Positions 29,064-37,861 of a stretch of DNA of 64,000 bases are shown in pieces. The number at the start of each line of letters is the position of its first letter. The stretch's first letter is position 1. The notes under the pieces are model-generated. The model was not told where the DNA came from, ran no database searches, and worked only from the letters and a program-made list of their open reading frames with translations. Source of the DNA: Marinobacter sp. ANT_B65 (GTDB taxonomy: Bacteria; Pseudomonadota; Gammaproteobacteria; Pseudomonadales; Oleiphilaceae). The DNA is taken from assembly GCF_002407605.1 (NCBI RefSeq), contig NZ_NXGV01000001.1, positions 1,176,895 to 1,240,894 on the forward strand, in the 5' to 3' direction. The translations under genes were made by a program, and so were the position numbers.

Positions 29064-31565
29064 CTACTGAACAAGGGTGGTGGCGCTGCCAAGCACAGCG
29101 GCACAACTTGCTTTAACAATCGTTTCGGTGCGGTCGTTTGAACAACCGCCAGTGCCACACTGGGACAGCTTGTCAATCAGGCTGCTCAGTTCTGTTTCAA
29201 TTTCCAGTGCGGCCGGCTGTGTAGCCAGATTTTCGCCCACAAAACGCTCTAACAGCCGGTCGGTGATCAGGCTCTTTCCTTCGTGATCAAAGGCGGATCC
29301 GACAGCTGCAGAGAAATCAAAGCCAGGGAAAAAGGCTGCTCTTGCCGCACCATCCGAGATAAGGGCATCGCAATACTGAATTGCCATCTGGGTTACAGCC
29401 ATCTGGTGAGACGATAAAAATCCGCCAATATTTTCAACTGTTGGTAGCTGTTGCTTAACGGTATTGAAAGTATTCAGGACCGCTGGCTGAGTTTTCGCGA
29501 TACCGGTCATGCGGGCCATGGACTCGTTGATCTCGTCGAAAGTCTTGAGGCCGATGTCTGATGAGGCGGGCAGGTCCGGTGGAGATTCAACGCTGGGCAG
29601 CGTGGGCTCTGTACGCGAATAGGTGGTGCTGCCCAGACGGTCAAATGTCAGGAAAAACTCGTCGGTTTCAGGGCCGTTTTCCAGGGCGATTATAGTGCCC
29701 AGGCGGGATAGTGGCTGGCCTGTTCCGGGTTCGTAGAACTCGCTGTCGAGGACCACGTCCAGATTGGCCCAGGCCTGACCGACGGCTGCCTCTTTGCCAT
29801 TTATTCCAAGGCGCATACCCTGAAGCGGGATGCTGGAAGGCTCGACCGTTTCATCGAGGCTTATAAAAAACGGGCTCGTGAAACGATAGCTGAAGCTGTC
29901 GAACTGACTGACTTCGAAAACAATGTAGCTTTCGTCCAGATCAACAAGGTCAGATACGCTGAACAGCAGGAAGAACTTCTGGCCAACACCTACTTCAAAG
30001 TTGGCCTGAACCTGCTCGGGAGTCAGCGCCCGGTTATGGATGGCGACCAGACGAATGACGCCCTGCCAGGCCGAGTTACCATCGGTTTCATTGCCCAGAA
30101 CCAGGGCAAAGGTGTCGTCCCACTCGGAGAGCAGGCCTGGATCGTCAGGGTCAATGTCTCCGGACGGTTGGCCGTTTACAAAGATCTGCCGGCCGGTTCC
30201 AGGGGAATAGTTTATGACAACGTGTTGCAGGGTCGCCTGCAGGAGTTTATCGCCATCCTGTGTTGCGAATGGAGTGTTTTCATCGCTGGTAGTACTGCGG
30301 TGTAAAACTTCATAGCGTTGCAAAGACTGGCTCAGCGTCATGTTACGCGTGGTGGCGGAGCCGGAATAAGTAACAATTCTGGCGTCTTCCTGAGTGATAT
30401 TGCCGGGGGCCACCCAGGCTTCGATAGCGTATTCACCGGTACCTGTCAGCAGTGTGTGCAGCTTGCTGCTGTCTGCGGTGGAGCCCTGAGCTTTGCCGGC
30501 AGGCACAGTACCACCCTGGTCAGTTTGCACGGGCGGGCCCATGTCTATACCCCATCCTCCGACCCAGTCCACATTCCCGCTGAGTGTCAGGTTGAGGGCA
30601 GGGGACACACCGCTGGTATCGAATGCTGTCTGGCCTTCACCTGCCTTGAACTCATAAAGAGCGATGATATTTTCTTCAAAGCGCCCGCCTGAGTTGGCCA
30701 GAAGGCCATCACTGTCCAGAACCAGGGCTTTACTGGTCACCAGGTTTGGATCGACCGGCTGGAGTTCCTGCAGCGCGGACAACTCCAGTATTTTTGTTTC
30801 CATAAGGGCTGCATCATTCGCACAGTCAGCCGACCAGCAATTGTGAGCGTCAAACGCCAGTCGCACCACCAGGCGTGAATTGGCAGGTGTGTTCAGGTTA
30901 ATCCTGCTCTTGGACTGCTCATATGCGGTTTCAACATTGCTGCTGGCAATATAAGGAGTCTGTCCGCTGTCTCCATGGCAGTCGCTGCAGAAGTCCTGCA
31001 GCACCGGGTAGACGGTGTTGCTGAAGTCAGTAGAGTCGGCAGGCAGGCTAACCGTATTCCCGGGATCCTTAATGGCTGGTGCATTAAGTTCTATGGTCTT
31101 GGCCGAGTTTGACGTACCTCCGGCCCAGTTCGAAATGTAGGTGGTGAGAATGTCTGCACAGGCGGATTCACTTGTTGTCCAGCAGTTGTGGCCGCCGGCA
31201 ACCTTGGTAACCATCAGCGACTGGGAAGGGTCGGACAGATTTACGATCGTATTGGCCTGGGCGTAGGCCGTGTTGATATTCTGGCTGTCGACAAATGTGG
31301 GTGACTGTCCTCCGGTGCCGTGGCAGGAGCCACAGCGGTTGTCTTGTACGAGGTTGTCCCAGACACTTAGCTTGAAGTTTTGTACATCTTCACTCGCCGC
31401 CGCTGGCCCGGTGTAGTTAGCAGCTCCGGAATTGGAGGCCGTATTCGGCAGGGGTTCGGTAGACTCTCCTCCGCAGGCACTGAGAAGTAACGTGCTCAGG
31501 GCCAATGTTGCGATGGAGGCCGCTGAGCGCAGAGATTTTTTTTGACGACGGATTTTTTTTATCAT
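29064..31565 (-). CDS. LamG-domain dihaem c-type lipoprotein
   Basis: 833 aa from ATG 31565; GGGAG sits at the end of the upstream gene. The signal ends in lipobox LLSAC (Cys31), so it is a lipoprotein. Two tandem cytochrome-like repeats follow, with CGSCH at 78-82 and CSDCH at 193-197; each is followed about 45 residues later by the matching HNCW motif. A LamG/concanavalin-like domain (about 290-500; VDWVGGWGIDMGPPV, YEIEAWVAPGNI-like) comes next. The C-terminal third is unassigned and ends in a Cys-rich segment (CGTGGCSNDRTE). It is probably a periplasmic or surface electron-transfer protein; its partner is unknown. Confidence 0.8.
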   Translation of the reverse strand: MIKKIRRQKKSLRSAASIATLALSTLLLSACGGESTEPLPNTASNSGAANYTGPAAASEDVQNFKLSVWDNLVQDNRCGSCHGTGGQSPTFVDSQNINTAYAQANTIVNLSDPSQSLMVTKVAGGHNCWTTSESACADILTTYISNWAGGTSNSAKTIELNAPAIKDPGNTVSLPADSTDFSNTVYPVLQDFCSDCHGDSGQTPYIASSNVETAYEQSKSRINLNTPANSRLVVRLAFDAHNCWSADCANDAALMETKILELSALQELQPVDPNLVTSKALVLDSDGLLANSGGRFEENIIALYEFKAGEGQTAFDTSGVSPALNLTLSGNVDWVGGWGIDMGPPVQTDQGGTVPAGKAQGSTADSSKLHTLLTGTGEYAIEAWVAPGNITQEDARIVTYSGSATTRNMTLSQSLQRYEVLHRSTTSDENTPFATQDGDKLLQATLQHVVINYSPGTGRQIFVNGQPSGDIDPDDPGLLSEWDDTFALVLGNETDGNSAWQGVIRLVAIHNRALTPEQVQANFEVGVGQKFFLLFSVSDLVDLDESYIVFEVSQFDSFSYRFTSPFFISLDETVEPSSIPLQGMRLGINGKEAAVGQAWANLDVVLDSEFYEPGTGQPLSRLGTIIALENGPETDEFFLTFDRLGSTTYSRTEPTLPSVESPPDLPASSDIGLKTFDEINESMARMTGIAKTQPAVLNTFNTVKQQLPTVENIGGFLSSHQMAVTQMAIQYCDALISDGAARAAFFPGFDFSAAVGSAFDHEGKSLITDRLLERFVGENLATQPAALEIETELSSLIDKLSQCGTGGCSNDRTETIVKASCAAVLGSATTLVQ

Positions 31566-31572
31566 GGCTCTC

Positions 31573-32808
31573 TTACTCCCCGGCACAGTAGACGGCAGAC
31601 TCTGCGAATACCTGCTTCAGGTCGAAACCTTTGGTCCTGAAGCTGGTTACCATCGCTGCGATCTGGTTATGATCATCGCTGTCCGAAGGTGGTCGAAGAC
31701 ATACGTTGCTGAAGACTTTCTCCACCTGACATTCGGCAAAGGCTTCTGAATTAGCCCACTCCTGGCCCAGACTTTTTGCACCATTACCCGAGCCGGGCAG
31801 ATTCGGGTCCCATCCCAGACGGCGGTTGGTGCCTTGTCGCCAGTAGTTGTCCCACTGGTCGTCGGGTGTCACATAGCCTTGTTCAAAAGTGGTGGAGTTA
31901 ATGTGGTACTTTCCCTGTACCCGCGATTTGGTGTCGGGATCTATGTCGTTGACTGTGTTGTAAACCAGCCTGCCAAGAGTTCCATCCGGATCACTGTCCG
32001 GGTCGAAGTCAAAGTCGTAGTAGGCAAAAGCCTGGGTCATTGGATCCATACCTGTGTGACAGCCCACACAGTTGTTCAGAAATACTCTGCTATCGCCACC
32101 AGGGCTTCTGGAAACATCCTGACGAATCCTGTCCGGAGGCAGGGACACATCGGCAACCTGTTCCAGATCTCTGCACATATGGTTGATCAGGGTGAACCGG
32201 AACATCGCCCGGTTGGTGCCGGCGCTGAAAAATGCTCTGGCTGCCGCGCGCGACGTAATTACTCCGGCGGTGGCGCTGGGTGGAAGTCCGTTGAAAGCAG
32301 ACTGGTTTACCCGCTGGAGAGCGTCTTTAAGAGGTGCGCCACTTTCCTCGAGCTCTTCGTAATGGGTGTTGTTGGATGGGGAATATGAAGTCAGGCCGAG
32401 CCCTGAATCGCCGATATAGAGCACGTCGCCAAACAGCACCTCGCGAAAATCTGCGCCATCCCGTACCAGGCCAATTACGGTTGCTGTGTAATCATTAAGT
32501 GGAACGAACGGCGACATGTCTTCATTGGTCCAGGGCGCAGCAAAGTTCTTGAGGGTTGCATCGTAGAAAGCCGGATCATCCATTGCGAGCTTTGCGGCTT
32601 CGAGAGCGTTCCCATCAGCAATATGACCTTCCATTACATCAAGAACAGAAGCGGACGGTGGCACGCCTGCAATCCTGTCGTGAATCCGCTTGGCCTGTTC
32701 CCGTGCACCTGCACCTGCAGTGGTGGCATAGGCGGTGATCAACAGAATCAGGAGTGACATACTGCATGCCTTGAATGCGCCTTGCTGCATTCTTTCCGGG
32801 GCTTTCAT
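31573..32808 (-). CDS. exported monohaem protein, DUF1585/DUF1588-like
   Basis: 411 aa from ATG 32808, with GAGG 8 nt upstream. A longer in-frame reading to 32919 was rejected because it puts charged sequence before the signal. The signal helix is CSMSLLILLITAYATTAGA. One haem motif, CVGCH, is at 247-251 in a context (NNCVGCHTGMDPMTQAFAYYDFD) like the planctomycete-type cytochrome families that pair with DUF1501 proteins. It is first in an operon with the LamG dihaem lipoprotein (7-bp gap) and the DUF1501-like protein. It is divergent from the hydrazine-synthase-like gene. Confidence 0.75.
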   Translation of the reverse strand: MKAPERMQQGAFKACSMSLLILLITAYATTAGAGAREQAKRIHDRIAGVPPSASVLDVMEGHIADGNALEAAKLAMDDPAFYDATLKNFAAPWTNEDMSPFVPLNDYTATVIGLVRDGADFREVLFGDVLYIGDSGLGLTSYSPSNNTHYEELEESGAPLKDALQRVNQSAFNGLPPSATAGVITSRAAARAFFSAGTNRAMFRFTLINHMCRDLEQVADVSLPPDRIRQDVSRSPGGDSRVFLNNCVGCHTGMDPMTQAFAYYDFDFDPDSDPDGTLGRLVYNTVNDIDPDTKSRVQGKYHINSTTFEQGYVTPDDQWDNYWRQGTNRRLGWDPNLPGSGNGAKSLGQEWANSEAFAECQVEKVFSNVCLRPPSDSDDHNQIAAMVTSFRTKGFDLKQVFAESAVYCAGE

Positions 32809-33034
32809 GTCGATGTCCTCGATGGCTTGGTTTTTAGCTACGGCACAATAGGCGAATTTTACAATTGTTGATAGTTTGTACTTGCAATTAGCATCGAATT
32901 TGTGGAGCGGGCCACGCAATTACATTTGCTTACGTAAAATCCGTAGTGCTTTATAAGGCCCACACTTAATTTATGTCATGAATTTCAACTACTGCAGGGT
33001 ATTAATGCAGTTTTTTTCATTGGAGTCAGGGTGC
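32809..33034. promoter_or_regulatory. divergent control region between the two redox operons
   Basis: AT-rich 226 bp that must hold promoters for both directions. TTACGTAA occurs near 32931, with a TTTATAAG box about 20 bp later for the plus strand. I could not fix a -35/-10 pair with confidence on either strand. Confidence 0.4.
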
Positions 33035-35689
33035 GTGTCCCAAAAACCGAACAACAACATCATCATGGCCGGGTTGTGTATTGCCTTGATTGCCATGCTT
33101 TCCGGCTGTTTGTCCAGTAGTGATAGTCAGCAAGAGGATCCGGTGGTTGTTGAGAACCCGGTTGCCTATATAAAGCGGCCTTTGTTGTTTGATGAGGACA
33201 GCGGGGCTCTGATTGAGGACAATCTGGCAGACCCCTCAGAGTTCCGGCCGGGAGCCCGTCTGTTCCTTAAAGCCAGTGCATCGATTGATGCGGTTGCGAT
33301 GGATGTGTCTTCCCGTGCGTTTTCCGGCCCGGAGTTTCTGGATGATGCCGGTCGCCTTCTCTATGACGTAAAAGATCTTCATGTTTCCCACGATGGTGGC
33401 CGCGTTCTGTTTGCCATGCGGGCACCAGAAATAGAAGGAGCCGATGAGGAAGATCAGCCCACCTGGAATATCTGGGAATATGATTACCCAACGGACCTGT
33501 TGCGCAGGGTTATTACTTCGGATGTGACAGCCGGGGCTGGCCAGGATGTTGCCCCTGCTTATCTACCGGATGGCAGAATTGTGTTCTCTTCCACCCGTCA
33601 GCGTGCTTCCAAAGCTGTGTTGCTGGATGAAGGCAAGGGCCAGTTTTCCGGTCTTGATGAAAACCGGGATGTTCCTGCATTTGTGCTGCACACAATGGAC
33701 AGTGATGGCAGTAATATTGAACAGATTACGTTCAACCAGAGTCACGATCTGGATCCTCTGGTCACGGATGATGGTTCAATTGTCTTCAGCCGTTGGGATA
33801 ACGCCGGCCAGACCGGCAATAACGGCGTTAACCTTTATCGTGTAAACCCCGACGGAACCGCGCTCGCCTTTCTTTATGGCCGTCATTCCCATGGCTCTGT
33901 CGAAGGCGCAATCAATGTGCAGTATCTGAAGCCCCGCAAGACGGACTCGGGTGCTCTCCTGGTCCAGTTGCGCCCCTTCGAAAGCGACGATTACGCATCA
34001 GTTCCTGCTGTGGTTGATGCCGCTGGTTATGTTGAGGCCGTTCAGCGCATTGATGGCAGTGAGGGATCGGGCCAGACCTCATTGGTTCCAGGGATCACTC
34101 TTGATGGTGAATTGTCATTGTCCGGACGCTATGGATCTGTCTCTTCCCTGCTGGATGGCACCGACAGATATCTTATGAGCTGGACGCCATGCAGGCTCAC
34201 AGAGATCGCGTCTGGCCGGATACTGAGCTGCACTGAAGATCGCCTTGAGTCCGATGCTTATGTTCCTGCGCCGCCAGTTTATGGTCTCTGGCTGCTCGAC
34301 CTTGCAAGCGGCACTCAGAGGCCGATAGTTGCGTCTTCTGAAGGTGAGCAGTTTGATGGGGCCGTGCTTTTGCGTGAACGCCCGCTCGAGACCTTTATTC
34401 CTGAGGCTCAGGTTGTCGGAAAGGCTGCTGAGCTGGCCGATAGAGGGTTTGGTATTCTGCATGTTCGCAGTGTGTATGATATCGACGGAATCGACACCGC
34501 ACCGAATGGTATAGCAGCCACTGCCAACCCTTTGCTGACCGCCGCAGCCGATCGCCCTGCAAGGTTTTTGCGTCTGGAGAAGCCTGTGTCCATGCCGGAC
34601 GAGGATGTGCGCGATTTTGATAACAGTGCTTTTGGCCGTAGCCGCGGTCAGCTCATGCGGGAAATTCTGGGTTATGTGCCCATAGAACCCGATGGCTCAG
34701 TAAAAGTGGCTGTGCCGGCGAATGTGGCCTTTGCGGTGAGTGTGGTGGATGCTCAGGGGCGAAGAACCAGCTCTCGTCATCAGAACTGGTTATCGGTTAA
34801 GCCTGGTGAAACCCTTGAGTGCAAGGGCTGCCATAACCCCACGTCGCCTGTTTCCCATGGCCGGCCAGACGCCAGCCCTGCATCTGTCTGGGCCGGTGCA
34901 AGCACAAACGGGCTGCCTTTTCCGGATACGGATCCGACATTGTTTGCAGACATGGGCGAAACTATGGCCGAGGTGTATGCCCGGGTGAAGGGTGTACGAG
35001 AGCCGTCTCCTGATCCTGTATACCATGCCGGTGAGTGGGTAGATTTCGACAGCAGAGTTGCGGACAGGTCCCTGGCCTACGAAAACCTTGAAACGCCACC
35101 TCCGGTTTCCGGTGCATGCGAAAATGAATGGGCAGCCAACTGCCGGGTAGTTATCAACTATGAATCCCATATCCATCCGTTGTGGGGGCTGAGCCGTGAA
35201 ATTCTGGACGAAAATGATCAGGTGATTGACGACTACACATGTACAGGTTGTCACACCAGTAGTGACGCTGCCGGAGCACCTCTCGTTGCCGAGGCGCAAC
35301 TGGATCTCACGGACGGTCCTTCAGACGCTGAACCACTACACTTCAAGGCGTATCGTGAGTTGCTGTTTCCAGATAACGCGATGGAACTCAACCCGGGCGG
35401 AGTATTGGTGGACATAATGGTTGATACTGGCGATGTCCTGAGGGATGAAGAAGGTAACCCGATACTGGATGAAGTGACTGGTCTGCCTACGCCTATCCTG
35501 GAACCTGTCCCGGTCAGAGAAAGCATGTCAGTCAATGGTGCTTTAGCCAGCACCCGGTTTATGAGTGTATTCAGTCCTGGTGGGACCCATGAAGATTTCC
35601 TGTCCGCTGCGGAGTTGCGCCTCATATCTGAATGGCTGGACATAGGCGCCCAATATTACAATAACCCTTTCGTAGCTCCGGAAGACTGA
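33035..35689 (+). CDS. hydrazine-synthase-alpha-like dihaem lipoprotein
   Basis: 884 aa from GTG 33035, with GGAG 9 nt upstream; an ATG at 32978 is possible but lacks a ribosome site. The signal ends IAMLSGC, a lipobox. The N-terminal half looks like a TolB-type beta-propeller (APAYLPDGRIVFSSTRQRAS, SDGSNIEQITFNQSHDLDP). The region around 560-600 (SVKVAVPANVAFAVSVVDAQG, LECKGCHNP) resembles the middle domain of hydrazine synthase alpha. CxxCH motifs are at 596-600 and 736-740. Hydrazine synthesis is not expected here, since no HzsB/C or anammox gene is present. I infer a surface or periplasmic redox lipoprotein. It heads the plus-strand array; the next gene is 21 bp away. Confidence 0.75.
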   Translation: MSQKPNNNIIMAGLCIALIAMLSGCLSSSDSQQEDPVVVENPVAYIKRPLLFDEDSGALIEDNLADPSEFRPGARLFLKASASIDAVAMDVSSRAFSGPEFLDDAGRLLYDVKDLHVSHDGGRVLFAMRAPEIEGADEEDQPTWNIWEYDYPTDLLRRVITSDVTAGAGQDVAPAYLPDGRIVFSSTRQRASKAVLLDEGKGQFSGLDENRDVPAFVLHTMDSDGSNIEQITFNQSHDLDPLVTDDGSIVFSRWDNAGQTGNNGVNLYRVNPDGTALAFLYGRHSHGSVEGAINVQYLKPRKTDSGALLVQLRPFESDDYASVPAVVDAAGYVEAVQRIDGSEGSGQTSLVPGITLDGELSLSGRYGSVSSLLDGTDRYLMSWTPCRLTEIASGRILSCTEDRLESDAYVPAPPVYGLWLLDLASGTQRPIVASSEGEQFDGAVLLRERPLETFIPEAQVVGKAAELADRGFGILHVRSVYDIDGIDTAPNGIAATANPLLTAAADRPARFLRLEKPVSMPDEDVRDFDNSAFGRSRGQLMREILGYVPIEPDGSVKVAVPANVAFAVSVVDAQGRRTSSRHQNWLSVKPGETLECKGCHNPTSPVSHGRPDASPASVWAGASTNGLPFPDTDPTLFADMGETMAEVYARVKGVREPSPDPVYHAGEWVDFDSRVADRSLAYENLETPPPVSGACENEWAANCRVVINYESHIHPLWGLSREILDENDQVIDDYTCTGCHTSSDAAGAPLVAEAQLDLTDGPSDAEPLHFKAYRELLFPDNAMELNPGGVLVDIMVDTGDVLRDEEGNPILDEVTGLPTPILEPVPVRESMSVNGALASTRFMSVFSPGGTHEDFLSAAELRLISEWLDIGAQYYNNPFVAPED

Positions 35690-35710
35690 TCAGGAACCGA
35701 CACCAGAACC

Positions 35711-36460
35711 ATGCCCATTGCCTTTCTGATACTGACACTGTGTTTACCTGTTACCGCCTGGGCTGGCTGGCTTTGGGGAGAGGGTGAATCCGCGCCCAGG
35801 GTCGAGGTTGTCGAACCTTTTGTTGTGTGGCGGAGTGGCCCGGCTGTGGGCTATCCGGTTTTTCACGCCAGTGAAAAAGGGGAATGGCTGAGCCTGCTGC
35901 AACGCAAAACCGGCTGGATGAAGGTCCGTGATGATAAAGGCCGGGAAGGCTGGGTTGCGGTGGCGGCAATTGCTCAAACCCGGGATGCAACGGGCGAAGC
36001 AGTCTATCTCAGTGTGCCGGACGTGGAAGCATTCAGAAGCCGGAACCTGGAAACCGGAATCATGATGGGGGAGTTTGAAGGGGCTCCCGTAACCTCAGTG
36101 TACGGAGGCTGGTGGTTTACGCCCAATCTGGCTGCCGAATTATGGGGTTCTCAGGTACTGGGCAGCGCTTCGGAAATACTCATGGTGAATGCCAATATTG
36201 TGCATCAGCCTTTTCCGCACTGGCGGGTTTCCCCATTTTTCACTCTTGGTGCGGGCCACATCTGGGTGGATCCAAAGGCGACACTCGCGGAGCCGGAGGA
36301 GCGTGACAACCCGGTCGGCCATGCGGGAGTAGGGCTGCGCGCTTATATAACCGATCGCTATTTTATCCGGGCCGAGTTCAAGGACTACAAAGTCTTTACC
36401 AGCCGATCAACCAACGAAGAAGCGACAGAATGGAAAATCGGATTAAGTATCTTTTTCTGA
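35711..36460 (+). CDS. SH3-domain outer-membrane beta-barrel protein
   Basis: 249 aa with a signal peptide (ending VTAWA). Residues about 30-95 look like a bacterial SH3 domain (VWRSGPAVGYPVFHASEKGEWLSLL, then GWMKVRDDKGREGWVAVAAI). The second half is a small barrel ending in an aromatic strand (KIGLSIFF) with terminal Phe, the outer-membrane insertion signal. The barrel is paralogous to the next gene. The SH3 part may touch peptidoglycan. Similar barrels in Myxococcus are GltA/GltB; this link rests on pattern and should be tested by profile search. It overlaps the next gene by 31 nt. Confidence 0.75.
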   Translation: MPIAFLILTLCLPVTAWAGWLWGEGESAPRVEVVEPFVVWRSGPAVGYPVFHASEKGEWLSLLQRKTGWMKVRDDKGREGWVAVAAIAQTRDATGEAVYLSVPDVEAFRSRNLETGIMMGEFEGAPVTSVYGGWWFTPNLAAELWGSQVLGSASEILMVNANIVHQPFPHWRVSPFFTLGAGHIWVDPKATLAEPEERDNPVGHAGVGLRAYITDRYFIRAEFKDYKVFTSRSTNEEATEWKIGLSIFF

Positions 36461-37089
36461 CCGGGTTCTGCCTGGCTCAAGTCATTGCTTTTACGCCTGA
36501 TGTGTTTGCGGCGGAAAACGCTGATCGTGACGACCGGCCTCTGATTGAGTCTGACGTACAGCCTGTGCCGGTTGATGAAGCACTGATTGATACCGAGAAC
36601 TTTGAAATCGGAGCCTTCGCAGGCGTGCTCAATATTGAAGATTTTGAGTCGTCGTTTGTGTACGGAGGCAAGCTAACCTATCACTTGAGCGAATCGTTCT
36701 TCTTCGAGGCGGGAATCGGCTTTGCTGAGGGCGGCGAAACCAGCTTTGAAAACCTGGCAGGTAACGCACAAGTACTGACCGATGGCGAACGTGATTACCT
36801 CTATTACAACATTAACCTGGGCTACAACATCCTGCCCGGGCAGGCGTTTCTGACCGAGAACTACGCCTTCAATACGAACTTTTATTTGATTGCAGGCGCA
36901 GGTTCTACGGATTTCGCTGGCGATACCCGCTTCACCCTTAATGCTGGCGCGGGCTATCAGGTTCTCCTGACCGACAGTCTTGCAATTCATCTGGGTGTGC
37001 GCCAGCACTACTATCGCATTGATGTAGTGGGTGCCGAGAAGACGTCCATGAACACGGAAATCAGTTCCGGACTGTCGGTCTTTTTCTGA
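36430..37089 (+). CDS. outer-membrane beta-barrel protein
   Basis: 219 aa. The signal peptide (YLFLTGFCLAQVIAFTPDVFA) is followed by an acidic linker and a barrel of alternating amphipathic strands (FVYGGKLTYHLSESFFFEAGIG, YLYYNINLGYNILPG, FYLIAGAGSTDFAG), ending GLSVFF with a terminal Phe. It shares the FVYGG/SVYGG core and the end motif with the SH3-barrel protein upstream, so the pair looks like a tandem duplication. The 31-nt overlap with that gene suggests coupled translation and a stoichiometric pair. Confidence 0.75.
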   Translation: MENRIKYLFLTGFCLAQVIAFTPDVFAAENADRDDRPLIESDVQPVPVDEALIDTENFEIGAFAGVLNIEDFESSFVYGGKLTYHLSESFFFEAGIGFAEGGETSFENLAGNAQVLTDGERDYLYYNINLGYNILPGQAFLTENYAFNTNFYLIAGAGSTDFAGDTRFTLNAGAGYQVLLTDSLAIHLGVRQHYYRIDVVGAEKTSMNTEISSGLSVFF

Positions 37090-37106
37090 ATACGGGAGCC
37101 TTTAAT

Positions 37107-37604
37107 ATGAATAACCCTGTTACAAGTATTGCATTGGCACTTGCCCTGACTGGTGCGGTGTTCACGGTACAGGCTGATGCCATCAACGTTCCGGCCCCGG
37201 ATTTCACGCTGGAAAGCCGTTCCGGAGATAACGTCCGGCTTGAAGACCATCGCGGTGAAGTGGTCATGCTGAACTTCTGGGCATCCTGGTGTGGACCCTG
37301 CAGGCAGGAAATGCCTTTGATGGATGGCATTTACAGCCGTTATCAGGATTTGGGCTTTACGATTCTTGCGGTAAATGTCGATGAGAATCGCGATGAAGCC
37401 TTGCGCTTTCTGGACAAGGTGCCGGTTAACTACCCGGTGCTTTACGACCCGGAAAGCTCGGTAAGTGAGCTATACGAAGTACCGGCCATGCCGACAACCG
37501 TGATGATCGACCGTGATGGCACGGCCCGTTACATTCATTATGGCTACAAACCTGGCTATGAAGACGAGTATGAAGCTCAGATCAGAGAACTGGTTCGAGA
37601 GTGA
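37107..37604 (+). CDS. TlpA-like periplasmic thioredoxin
   Basis: 165 aa with signal peptide (SIALALALTGAVFTVQADA). It has an AhpC-TSA/TlpA fold with active site WCGPC (Cys62, Cys65) and the cis-Pro segment VPAMPTTVMIDRDG. It is expected to be a thiol reductase or oxidase in the periplasm, for example keeping cytochrome CxxCH cysteines or the Cys-rich tail of the next protein reduced. It lies 17 bp after the barrel gene and 20 bp before DUF4266. TlpA-DUF4266-DUF3570 is a recurring gene order as far as I recall. Confidence 0.9.
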   Translation: MNNPVTSIALALALTGAVFTVQADAINVPAPDFTLESRSGDNVRLEDHRGEVVMLNFWASWCGPCRQEMPLMDGIYSRYQDLGFTILAVNVDENRDEALRFLDKVPVNYPVLYDPESSVSELYEVPAMPTTVMIDRDGTARYIHYGYKPGYEDEYEAQIRELVRE

Positions 37605-37624
37605 TTCAAAGGCAGGTAGGTGTT

Positions 37625-37861
37625 ATGCGCAAATTAACCATGATCATGCCATTGCTGCTGGCGATGGTGCTGTCGGCTACTGCGGGATGCAGTTCTGTCA
37701 AACCCTGGGTTAAACCCTATGAAAGGGATCGCCTGGCTGATCCGATCATGAGCCTGAGCCGCCACGGCAAGGCAGATTCGTACATGCACCACGTTTACCA
37801 GGCCCGGGAATCTGCCCGTGGGGCTGAAGGCGGTTCAGGAGGTGGTTGTGGGTGTAACTGA
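37625..37861 (+). CDS. DUF4266 small lipoprotein with Cys-rich tail
   Basis: 78 aa from ATG 37625. The lipobox is ATAGC (Cys22). The body (VKPWVKPYERDRLADPIMSLS, then MHHVYQARESARGAEGG) and the end GGSGGGCGCN are diagnostic of DUF4266. The two terminal cysteines next to a thioredoxin gene suggest a redox or metal-binding role, which is inference. It overlaps the DUF3570 start by 14 nt; the AGGAGG for that gene lies inside its Gly-rich codons. Confidence 0.88.
   Translation: MRKLTMIMPLLLAMVLSATAGCSSVKPWVKPYERDRLADPIMSLSRHGKADSYMHHVYQARESARGAEGGSGGGCGCN

Noticed and set aside
29064-31565. ApbE flavinylation site SGSATT in the LamG lipoprotein
   Set aside because: It lies inside the LamG fold and lacks the Asp context of known FMN acceptor sites; probably chance.
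33035-35689. True hydrazine synthase (anammox)
   Set aside because: Only an alpha-like fold is seen; beta/gamma partners and hydrazine dehydrogenase are absent, and the rest of the genome looks aerobic.
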